From assembly GCF_900188125.1 (NCBI RefSeq), contig NZ_FZOW01000023.1, positions 1 to 64,000 on the forward strand: 64,000 nucleotides of DNA. The letters run 5' to 3'. How positions within the stretch are numbered: position 1 is the first letter of the stretch; each line of letters opens with the position of its first letter. The notes under the pieces are model-generated. The model worked only from the letters and a program-made list of their open reading frames with translations. It searched no databases and was not told where the DNA came from. The DNA comes from Rhodococcoides kyotonense (GTDB lineage Bacteria; Actinomycetota; Actinomycetes; Mycobacteriales; Mycobacteriaceae). Shown piece by piece: positions 44,613 to 51,988 of the stretch. A program made the position numbers and the translations under genes.

Positions 44613-45369
44613 GGCCCGCAGGGAAGTGTCAGTCGCGATTCGTGCGAGCGAGGAGTGGCAGCCTAGCTACAAGGCGCACCCTGAGACGTTTAAAGCGCTT
44701 CTGAAGCACGAAGCCGAGCTTGAGGAACAAGTCAGCGAATATCTCGCTGGACTCGCAGAGCGGGCTCCTACGTACGTTGACTGGACTGTCTACTCAGGCA
44801 AGCTCAACGCATCCGCGGATGGCGACCTCAACGCGACGGACGCTGTGTGGAAGCAGGAACAGATCAACTTCACCAAGGCGGTGGTTGATGCGATCGAACT
44901 ACTGATCGCGACTGGGGGACAGGCCGGCGAGCTTGAATACGGGATCGCACTGGGGATCACTAGTCTCACGGACTCAGTGACGAAGGCGGCACGTGACCAG
45001 GTGGCCGAATTGGTCAGCGGTGTATTCGACACCAACCGCAAGCTCATCCGCGAGGCAATCAGGAGCAGCTTGACTAGGGGAGAGACCCTGCAGGACGCTG
45101 CTGAGCGCATCAAGAAGGTCATCAACAACCCGGTACGTGCCGAGATGATCGCGCAGACGGAGAGCGTGAACGCCTACCAAACCGGTCTGAAGAACTTCGG
45201 CCTCGCGTCAGGTGCGAAGCGCAAGACATGGGAGTCACTAGCTGGCGCGTGCAAGGTGTGTGCGCCGCTCGATGGAGAGACTGTCGACATTGACGAGATG
45301 TTCAGCAACGGGAAGGACAAGCCATCCGCACATCCCCGTTGTCGCTGCGGGATTTACTTGGAGTACTAG
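44575..45369 (+). CDS. Phage head morphogenesis protein (SPP1 gp7/Mu gpF type)
   Basis: 264 residues. The C-terminal 100 residues are diagnostic: RAEMIAQTESVNAYQTGL, KTWESLAGACKVCAPLDGETVDID and HPRCRCGIYLEY, with the conserved cysteines of this minor head family. The N-terminal half is helical. It follows the portal as in Mu and SPP1. Its stop codon overlaps the stop of the convergent nuclease gene at the palindrome CTAG. Confidence 0.88.
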   Translation: MAQPDTQRHTLLEARREVSVAIRASEEWQPSYKAHPETFKALLKHEAELEEQVSEYLAGLAERAPTYVDWTVYSGKLNASADGDLNATDAVWKQEQINFTKAVVDAIELLIATGGQAGELEYGIALGITSLTDSVTKAARDQVAELVSGVFDTNRKLIREAIRSSLTRGETLQDAAERIKKVINNPVRAEMIAQTESVNAYQTGLKNFGLASGAKRKTWESLAGACKVCAPLDGETVDIDEMFSNGKDKPSAHPRCRCGIYLEY

Positions 45370-45908
45370 CTACGAACGCGCGTGACCTTCGGGTAGACGT
45401 AGCACTCGATCTTGTGCTGGTCGGCCCAAGCCAAAGCTTTAGGTGTGTATCCGTTGGCTGAGAAGAACAGTGCCTTCTTCCTGCGTGAGACAGCGATCCC
45501 ATGGATGCGCTGCATTTCAGACATGCCAACGGGTTTCGCGTGGTGTTTGACTTGACCGATCGCTCGACGCGAAGTGATGTCTATCCCGTCGTCAGCTCCC
45601 GGTGGCGTCAGCTCGGCATCCCTGTAGCCGTGTTTCTTCATCCAGTCTCGTGTCATCTGTTCGGCAGCCTGCCACGTCATGCCGTGAGGACTGTCGGTCA
45701 CTGGGATCGCATACAGATCCTGCGGGTCCGTGTCGAGTTCGGACTGAACCTTGTCGATCTTGCGCTGAAGATCTTTGACCGCGCCCTTTTGCGTGAACGT
45801 AGACGTGCCGCCTAGCTGCCGAAAGAACCCCGCTTGCTTGCCGCAGGTTCGGCATTTGCCACTCATCGTCGTGTAGAGCGGCTGTCGACAGTGTTTGCAG
45901 TCCACCAC
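45366..45908 (-). CDS. Mrr-like nuclease with N-terminal zinc ribbon
   Basis: 180 residues. Cys4-x2-Cys7 and Cys19-x2-Cys22 form a zinc ribbon; a short coiled coil follows; residues 78-175 are an Mrr-type PD-(D/E)xK domain with Glu83, Asp110 (GADDGIDI) and Gln119-Val-Lys121 (IGQVKHHAKPVGMSEMQRI). It lies against the direction of the head operon, between the gp7-like protein and the capsid fragment. Likely a DNA endonuclease carried as cargo, possibly for defence; specificity unknown. Confidence 0.78.
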   Translation of the reverse strand: MVDCKHCRQPLYTTMSGKCRTCGKQAGFFRQLGGTSTFTQKGAVKDLQRKIDKVQSELDTDPQDLYAIPVTDSPHGMTWQAAEQMTRDWMKKHGYRDAELTPPGADDGIDITSRRAIGQVKHHAKPVGMSEMQRIHGIAVSRRKKALFFSANGYTPKALAWADQHKIECYVYPKVTRVRS

Positions 45909-45949
45909 CTTGCCGATGCTACGGCGTCAGTGAGACACAACCGTATCGT

Positions 45950-46420
45950 TCAGGACCGCGCCCGGTAGGTCAGACACTTCACCCCTGCGAGGTCGCCCCA
46001 CTTCTTGGCCTGGGGTGTATAGCCATTCAGCGAGAAGAAGATCGCCTTCTTGTTCAGGTGGGATGCGATACCTGCGAGTCGTTGTATCTCGCTGACTCCG
46101 ACCGGTTTGGCGTGGGGCTTCACCTGGCAGACAGCATCTCGTGAGATGACGTCGAGACCACCGTCCGCGCCGGGGCCGGTTCGGTGAGCGTCTGGGTAGC
46201 CGTTTGCGTGCATCCACTGTTCGGCGAACAGCTCGGCGTCTTGCCATGTCTGAAGAGGTCTGCGGTTAGTTTGATTCGGTCTGTTCGCCCTCGCCTGCTC
46301 TGCCTTCTCGCACATAAGTAAGGATTCATACGGATGGGCGACCAAGGGGTATGCACGTCCTTTCTTGTAGGAACGATCGCGCTTGAGAGTCCGCTTCTTG
46401 ATCAGATACCACGAACCCAT
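45950..46420 (-). CDS. Mrr-like nuclease, second paralogue
   Basis: About 156 residues from ATG 46420. An earlier ATG exists at 46540, but the first 32 codons from there are antisense to the capsid fragment, so the later start is preferred. The basic N-terminus (LIKKRTLKRDRSYKKGRAY) leads into the nuclease domain: Glu63 or Glu67, Asp90 (GADGGLDV), Gln99-Val-Lys101 (CQVKPHAKPVGVSEIQRL). Clearly paralogous to the neighbouring nuclease in that domain. Same strand, 41 bp upstream of it. Confidence 0.75.
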   Translation of the reverse strand: MGSWYLIKKRTLKRDRSYKKGRAYPLVAHPYESLLMCEKAEQARANRPNQTNRRPLQTWQDAELFAEQWMHANGYPDAHRTGPGADGGLDVISRDAVCQVKPHAKPVGVSEIQRLAGIASHLNKKAIFFSLNGYTPQAKKWGDLAGVKCLTYRARS

Positions 46421-46445
46421 GCTGTCAATCTGCGAGTTGAGGTAG

Positions 46446-46958
46446 TCCGCAGCACTCCTTGCGCTTAGCGATGAGAACTCTGGTCCACTTGATGCTGTTC
46501 GTCTTGCGGTCAAACAATCAGGATTCGTAAAGTACAACACGTTGGCTATCAGCCGAAACAGCTACCTCAGCTTGATCAGTCACCCGGTTATCCTTGATCG
46601 CCTCAAATGGGCACAAGGCGGCGCTGTCAGTATGGATCAACTCAAGAACTTGTTCACCCCTTACAGCATCACGAACATCATTATCGGGCAGGCTAAGGCG
46701 AACTTCTCACCAGAGGGCACGACTGAAAGCATCAACGACATCTGGGACGGCGACGTCTGCTTGGGCTACGTCACTAACAAACCTTTTCGTAAGCAAATCA
46801 ACGGTGGCTACAAATTCGCACTTACAAGCGGTCGTGAAGTCACTAAAGATCAGAAACACAACCCTGCGTACACCGAGATCGTAGCAACTGACTATTACAG
46901 CTTGCAGTTGCTACTTCCAGAGGCTTGGTACTGCTTTAAGAACGCATTCGCGAACTAG
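46446..46958 (+). pseudogene. Major capsid protein, C-terminal half
   Basis: Open from a TAG at 46443 with no proper start. LLALSDENSGPLDAVRLAVKQSG, HPVILDRLKWAQGG, LFTPYSITNIIIGQAKANFSPEG and WDGDVCLGYV are the typical C-terminal features of Mu-like/HK97-fold major head proteins. The N-terminal half, the protease and scaffold genes expected after the gp7-like gene are gone; their place is taken by two Mrr-like genes on the other strand. Confidence 0.75.
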
Positions 46959-46966
46959 AAGGTCAC

Positions 46967-47233
46967 ATGGCTAAACCACTAAGCATCATTCCTCGCATAC
47001 GGGGAAGCATTGTTCCAAAGAACTTCAAGACCATCAGCGTGACTGTAAGCGCTGGTGCGTCTACAGGTACTGCAACGGTGACTGCTGGGTCCTTGGTCCT
47101 CGGGATCTACCCAGCTGGCAACCAGGATCAGTTCGTCGACAACGTTGCGATCTCAAGCACGACTCTCACGGTCACGCTCGCGGCAAACGCGACTGCTGCC
47201 AACCAATACAAAGTAACGATTCTCGAACCGTAA
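46967..47233 (+). CDS. Small phage structural protein
   Basis: 88 residues directly after the capsid fragment, beta-rich and Ala/Thr/Val-rich (TISVTVSAGASTGTATVTAGSLVLGIYP). Size and place suit a head decoration or connector protein. Not assigned to a family. Confidence 0.6.
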   Translation: MAKPLSIIPRIRGSIVPKNFKTISVTVSAGASTGTATVTAGSLVLGIYPAGNQDQFVDNVAISSTTLTVTLAANATAANQYKVTILEP

Positions 47234-47244
47234 GGAGAGACGAC

Positions 47245-47567
47245 ATGACAAAAGTTTTACTACTACACCCTGTTCACCACGACGGCGTTCGCCACGAAGC
47301 TGGTACATACTTCGAAGGCGAAGATGAAGTTGTAAAAGATTTGATCACCGCAGGTGCAGCTTGCGACCCTAAAGCGAAGACACAGACTGCAGGTGACGGC
47401 TATCCAGCGACGCTGAAGCTGAGGCAAAAGCTATCCGCGACGAGGCACAGAAGGATGCGGACAAGATCAAGGCTGATGCGAAGGCTGAAGCTGAGAAGAT
47501 CGTCAAAGACGCTCAGTACACTGCTAAGAAGGCATCTGAGACCAAACCAGCTACGTCAACGAAGTAG
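47245..47567 (+). pseudogene. Small phage structural protein, frameshifted
   Basis: Starts MTKVLLLHPVHHDGVRHEAGTYF with a good ribosome site (AAGGAGAG). Near 47408 the sensible frame changes to SDAEAEAKAIRDEAQKDADKIKADAKAEAEKIV, a long coiled coil ending KPATSTK at 47567. A single-base change separates the two. Its position after the capsid suggests a head-completion protein. Confidence 0.65.
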
Positions 47568-47656
47568 ACGTCAACACCAACACAGCACACGAGACCGCCT
47601 GATGGGGGTGGTCTTTGATCTTGGCAGGCAGGCAGTCTTTGCTCTACGATCCGGCG

Positions 47657-48454
47657 ATGAGCCTCACTCTTGAGTGGTTGCGTGCGAACACTTGGCTACT
47701 GACGATCCTAGGAGCAGTCGTCGCAGCAACCATCGCCATTACTGTTTATCGGAAGAACGCTAGTCCTAAGACAGTCGATTACCAAGTAGTCGATGAGTTC
47801 AGCATGCTGGTTGCTAAGGATAAGATTAAACCAAATGGGCTCGCGGTTACCTACGGTGGCAGGGTAATCGAGAACCCCAGAGTCGCAATAATTCAGTTTA
47901 AAAACAACGGCCGTTCAACTATCAGTGAATCTGATTACAGACAAGGAATTGTCGTAGAGCTTGACGGTAAGCGAGCGGTCCATGCCACGATCACGCAGGA
48001 GAGCGCTCAGAACCTTGTTCTGTCGGAGAGCGACGACGGTTCGTCGAAGTCAAGCCCAGCAGAGATTTTCCCGCATTACTGGAATCCTCGAGAGAGCTTC
48101 ACGATGCGGTTTCTGTTCGACTCTCAGCCGGGCGATCTTGCGGTTAGTTGCAGGTTCAAGGACCAGTCACGGCCTATGCGAAACTTGAGGAAAATAGATA
48201 GCGAAAGGTTCTTGCCACCTCTCCTTAAGCTAGCCGTTTTCGTGGTAGCAGCCTTGGGAGTGCTGCTTTCATTGCTGTTGGATGTACATGTATTTCTGAT
48301 AGATAAGCTAATCTTACTTAATCCGGAATTCAATGAACCCGCTTACGGTGCTATTCGCACGTGGTCGAAACTGGCGACTCATCTATATAGCTTAGCGGCT
48401 ATTTCCCTAGCGGCCATAGTTGTCGGAATGTGGGTGAGGAAAAAGATTCAATGA
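47657..48454 (+). CDS. Membrane protein with three TM segments, unknown
   Basis: About 265 residues from ATG 47657. A membrane segment at about 12-32 (LLTILGAVVAATIAITVY) is followed by a beta-rich soluble domain of about 150 residues and two C-terminal segments (LLKLAVFVVAALGVLLSLLLDV and LYSLAAISLAAIVVGMWV). AT-rich, unlike the structural genes on both sides, so probably an inserted accessory gene. No family recognised. Confidence 0.6.
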   Translation: MSLTLEWLRANTWLLTILGAVVAATIAITVYRKNASPKTVDYQVVDEFSMLVAKDKIKPNGLAVTYGGRVIENPRVAIIQFKNNGRSTISESDYRQGIVVELDGKRAVHATITQESAQNLVLSESDDGSSKSSPAEIFPHYWNPRESFTMRFLFDSQPGDLAVSCRFKDQSRPMRNLRKIDSERFLPPLLKLAVFVVAALGVLLSLLLDVHVFLIDKLILLNPEFNEPAYGAIRTWSKLATHLYSLAAISLAAIVVGMWVRKKIQ

Positions 48455-48505
48455 GCAAGTTGAGTCGCAAGCTATCCCAAAAGCTTTCAGAATGTGCTTA
48501 ATTAG

Positions 48506-49119
48506 ATGTACATGGCATCGTTCGATCCCCACGTCAACCTACTGATCGGCACAGTCCAGATCCCACCTTCCCCCTCAACTACAGGGGAAGAGTTCACGTT
48601 GGTGCCGGGGGATGCAACACTGACGCAATCATTTTCTCGCAGACGGCGGACACGACCGTCACCAACACCACAGCTGAAACCAGTGTGCTCAACGGCGGCG
48701 TCGGTAGTCAGATGATCCTCGCCAATATGCTCGCACCCGGCAAACGCATCCTGATCAGCGGCGAAGGGCTCTACACAGTGCCTGCGCTGCTCACATCGAA
48801 CATGACAATCAAGGTCAAGCTCGGCAATACGATAATCGCCTCTGCCACAACATCAAGCCTGCTACTCGGTGCGGACAAGAAGGCCATCTCGCTCAACATC
48901 CGGCTCGTGTGTCGCTCGCTAGGTGCAACCGGGTCTGTCGTTGCTGGCGGCACGATCAACTACACGAACGTCTCTGGGCAAAAGTTCTGGGACAACACAG
49001 GGTCAGTAGTCACCGTCGACACGACAGTGGATCAGATGGTTGACGTCACCGCGACGTGGAATCTGGCTTCTACCACCCGGTCAATCACAATGAAGATCTG
49101 TCCGATCATGGTGGCGTAG
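48506..49119 (+). pseudogene. Phage minor structural/fibre-type protein, frameshifted
   Basis: The beginning MYMASFDPHVNLLIGTVQIPPSPSTTGEEFTLV changes frame near 48620; the other frame reads AIIFSQTADTTVTNTTAETSVLNGGVGSQMILANMLAPGKRILISGEGLY and runs to 49119. The TQTAD-TVxNTxxETSL and GKxxRxxGxGxYS patterns are typical of minor structural proteins with a beta-sandwich. Probably no longer functional. Confidence 0.65.
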
Positions 49120-49121
49120 CG

Positions 49122-49487
49122 GTGGCAACGCTTCATCTGCTTCCCAATCTTTTACTTACTGCGTCAGGCTGGAACCCAGAGGGCGCGGCAACTGTTGCAA
49201 AGATGTCCACAGATGACGGGGCCACGAGCGCTGTCTACTCGGCAAACAGTGGCGACTTCATGCGTTTCACCGTCGATGCGTCCAACATCCCAGTAGGTGC
49301 AATCATTCAGCCAGTCTCCGTGGGTGCCTCGGTCATGAAGGTAGACAACGTCGACGCGCTGACGCGCACACAGTTGCGGGTAGGCGGCACGATCTACGAG
49401 TCCGGCAACAGTTCCCCGACGACGACCGGGACGTACCAGTACGTGACACCGGCAACCTTTACTACCAATCGGACTGTTCATCTATGA
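49122..49487 (+). CDS. Phage tail/fibre-type beta-rich protein
   Basis: About 121 residues from GTG 49122, two bases after the previous stop. A beta-sandwich-like sequence (ASGWNPEGAATVAKMSTDDGATSAVYSANSGDFMRFTVDASNIPVGAIIQPVSV) typical of phage fibre or virion-surface modules. It ends abruptly in TNRTVHL and may itself be truncated by a frameshift. Confidence 0.55.
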   Translation: MATLHLLPNLLLTASGWNPEGAATVAKMSTDDGATSAVYSANSGDFMRFTVDASNIPVGAIIQPVSVGASVMKVDNVDALTRTQLRVGGTIYESGNSSPTTTGTYQYVTPATFTTNRTVHL

Positions 49488-49531
49488 CCCGGTAGGCAAA
49501 GTAGAACCATCGAACAAAGTAGCGAAAGCGT

Positions 49532-49579
49532 TCATTCAAACGAATGATGGACGAGCAAAAGTGTCATTCAAACAGATGA
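49532..49579. repeat. Repeated motif TCATTCAAACnnATGA, copies 2 and 3
   Basis: TCATTCAAACGAATGA at 49532-49547 (TCATTC/GAATGA inverted arms) and TCATTCAAACAGATGA at 49564-49579, 32 bp apart around the start of a small membrane-protein gene. A third copy is at 36553. Confidence 0.55.
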
Positions 49580-49683
49580 ACTTGAACGGCTGGATCTTCG
49601 GTACGGACGTTGGGTACGTGGCGACAATCGGCTTCCTGCTGGCGTTATCGCTCGTGGGACTGCTTCTTGCAGGCCTGATCTAG
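49561..49683 (+). CDS. Small single-pass membrane protein (40 residues)
   Basis: GTG 49561 opens a 40-residue frame, VSFKQMNLNGWIFGTDVGYV then ATIGFLLALSLVGLLLAGLI: a short polar start and one strong membrane helix at the C-terminus. No ribosome site is obvious. It could equally be the remnant of a larger phage protein. Confidence 0.4.
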   Translation: MSFKQMNLNGWIFGTDVGYVATIGFLLALSLVGLLLAGLI

Positions 49684-49743
49684 TCGTATCCCTCGGTTAC
49701 GATCCGCCTACTCCGTTAGGAGAGCTGAGAAAGGAACTAGGCC

Positions 49744-50268
49744 ATGATGACCCCCGAGCAAGCCGAGATCGGGATGGCGCACGCGATGACTCAGATGGGT
49801 TACAAGGGAGCCAGGGCGCTTCCGGTCGGTCCAGACGCGGGTATTGACATTAAGGCTCACGGCGGAATCGCTCAGGTTAAGCGGCATCGGGTTCCGGTGG
49901 GTCGCCCTGACTTGCAGCGGTTGTACGGGGCGCGGGGCAACTCGCACCACATGGACATGCTCTTCTTCTCATACTCGGGCTACACAGCTCAGGCGTTGCA
50001 GTACGGCAATGAGGTGGGTATCAAGCTCTTCCGCTTCGACGACAAATTTAACGTTTACGCAGTCAACGCCTACGCCCGTCGGTCAACCGGTGGCGGCATC
50101 GTAAAGGCCTCCGGTGGCGATGCTAAGTACGGTAGGCCGGTAGCATTTGTCGCGACTGTTTGCGCAATCGGCGTTATCCACCTGATCTATCCATTTGGTT
50201 TTATTAGTATTCTTTTGTCGATTTTCTTCATGTGGGGGATAAATAGCGAAGTAAGAAAGAAGAAGTAG
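49744..50268 (+). CDS. Mrr-like nuclease with C-terminal membrane segments
   Basis: 174 residues with AAAGGAA before ATG. Residues 1-100 hold the Mrr-like core: Glu5 or Glu8, Asp35 (GPDAGIDIKAHG), Gln44-Val-Lys46 (IAQVKRHRVPVGRPDLQRLYG), FFSYSGYTAQALQYGNEVGI. Residues about 132-168 are hydrophobic (PVAFVATVCAIGVIHLIYPFGFISILLSIFFMW), probably one or two helices anchoring it in the membrane. The fold and signature match the two nucleases at 45.4-46.4 kb. A membrane-bound nuclease would be placed to cut incoming DNA. Confidence 0.75.
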   Translation: MMTPEQAEIGMAHAMTQMGYKGARALPVGPDAGIDIKAHGGIAQVKRHRVPVGRPDLQRLYGARGNSHHMDMLFFSYSGYTAQALQYGNEVGIKLFRFDDKFNVYAVNAYARRSTGGGIVKASGGDAKYGRPVAFVATVCAIGVIHLIYPFGFISILLSIFFMWGINSEVRKKK

Positions 50269-50725
50269 AACTGCTCGCTGTCAGGGCTGGTAATGAGTGG
50301 AGGGTTCGTTCTATTACGGTCTTGTTGTAAATTAGAGGTAGATGACGACTTATCGACGATGCAGACTGACAAAATGCAGATCCCGTATGGGAGCCTGCGT
50401 TAGTGCTTGGCTTTGCTCTCGGAACAGTCCAGTTAGCAGGGGTCTTCAAGTTGAGCGTCGAGGAAGCGGTCGGCAATGTTGCTACTCGGGCAACGGTGAT
50501 CGTCATTAAACCATCGCTCAACGCAGTCGCACCAGTAAGCCGGGGTGCGCGATTGACCGCGAGGAGTAACGTCAACATAATAAGAACAAATAAGCGGTAA
50601 CACATGCATGTCAACAACACTCGCGAGCGAATCATTCAGCGCTAATAGCAAACGAGAACGCGCTACCTTGGAAGAGGCAGTGCTAGCGGGGATGACCTCG
50701 CTTCCAGTCGACAGTACCCAGGGTT
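50269..50725. other. Gap without a recognisable gene
   Basis: About 457 bp. Short open frames exist on both strands but none has a ribosome site, family resemblance or convincing composition. It probably contains the decayed end of a structural gene upstream of the DUF1320-like gene. Confidence 0.5.
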
Positions 50726-51988
50726 ATGAAGTCCGGGCAGATCATTTACGTTGGACAGTTGAGCCGTGAGGGGTGCGAGAAGGCTGTCGTTGCAGGTGCA
50801 GTAAGCGAGACAGTACTGACGCTTGCGGCTCCACTGGTCCGCGCTCACGACCGGTTCGAGCCAGTCACCGCAGTCCTGGGCGGCATGATCCATGTCTATC
50901 GAGCTGCCAACATCAACGAACAGGTTCCACCCGATGAGGCTTTTACTGTATTGGGAACGCGTTCAGTCGATCCCGACCAACTTTCGACCTACTACACGGA
51001 CAGTGTTGGCAACTCCAATTACTGGTATCGGATCACGTACTACAACGCGGTCACCCTCGATGAGACTGCACTCAAGGACTCGACGCCAACCCGTGGTGAC
51101 GACTTTGGCCACTACGCGAGCCTGAGCGAGATCCGCAAGGAGGCCGGCTTCGAGAATGCCTACAACCTAAGCGATACCGTCATCGATCAGCAGCGCCGCG
51201 CAGCTGAGGCGGAGATCAACACCGCGTTCGCGAATCTCTACACCGTTCCGTTTCAAAAGGTTCCCGAGATCGTGCACACGCTAACGATCAAGCTTGCCGC
51301 AGCGATTCTTGTGCAGAACCAGTATCCAGGGTCATCTCGCTCTACGACGCTTCTCGGCGATGCTCGTGCGGCGATCAAGACGATCCAAGACGGAGACCAA
51401 ACCATCGTGGGTGAAGACGGATTTCTGCCTGCCGCTGTCACCGCGATTGTCGGTCCCAGTGGTTCGGGGAAGTCGTCGTTGCTGCATGTGCTGGCCGGAG
51501 TGGACATCCCGAGTGCGGGATCGGTCTCTCTCGGAGAGGTGCCGATCGAGGACGTGGAGGAGGGAAGGAGGCATCGGTCCATCCTGCTGATCCAGCAACG
51601 CACCGACGTCCTCGCGGCAACGGTCCGCGCCAACCTTCAGCTGAGTGCGCCAGGCGCCACGGACGCGACGTTGCTCGACGCACTCGAATCGGCCCACCTG
51701 CGAGTCGATCTCGACGTGAATGCGCAGTACCTGTCGGGGGGCGAGAAGCAGAGGCTCCGTATTGCGCACGCATTCCTGTCCGAAGCGCCGGTGATTCTGT
51801 TCGACGAACCGACCAGCGCACTCGATCACGACACCGCGGCGTCGGTAGTCGGACGGATCGGGTGCTTGGCCCGCTCCAGCGGCAAAACCGTGGTGATGGT
51901 GACACACGACAACGACATACGCGCTCTCGCAGACGATTCGATCGTTCTCGGTGGCGCACGCGTTCCGACTTCGGAGGTATCACGGTGA
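50726..51988 (+). pseudogene. Chimeric ORF: phage DUF1320/gp36-like protein fused to ABC transporter ATPase
   Basis: Residues 1-232 are phage: a beta-rich part (AVLGGMIHVYRAANINEQVPPDEAF) and a Mu gp36/DUF1320-like head-tail connector (YASLSEIRKEAGFENAYNLSD, AEINTAFANLY, LTIKLAAAILVQNQY). From about residue 235 it becomes a chromosomal ABC ATPase: VTAIVGPSGSGKSSLLHVLAG (Walker A), LIQQ, LSGGEKQRLRIA, VILFDEPTSALD, VTHD. The host gene has lost its whole membrane domain. The frame is continuous across the junction at about 51417-51435, so a hybrid protein could be made. It overlaps the next ABC gene by four bases. Confidence 0.85.

Larger units (their letters stand above)
27143..51420. mobile_element. 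Decayed Mu-head-type prophage/integrative element
   Basis: Starts after tRNA-Val and contains a broken tyrosine integrase, phage head genes in canonical order (terL end, portal, gp7/gpF-like, capsid, connectors), many accessory genes, and three insertion sequences. Base composition is visibly more AT-rich than both flanks. No copy of the tRNA 3' end was seen on the right; instead the sequence changes from phage to chromosomal ABC transporter inside one reading frame near 51420. Tail, lysis and repressor genes are not recognisable, so it should not be able to form particles. Confidence 0.85.

Noticed and set aside
50403-50600. A 65-codon frame between the nuclease and connector genes
   Set aside because: No ribosome site, no family resemblance, and an equally long frame exists on the opposite strand.
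51300-51500. attR copy of the tRNA-Val 3' end at the right edge of the prophage
   Set aside because: No match to GGTTCGAACCCCTCTGCG was seen here or elsewhere in the window; the boundary is a non-homologous junction.
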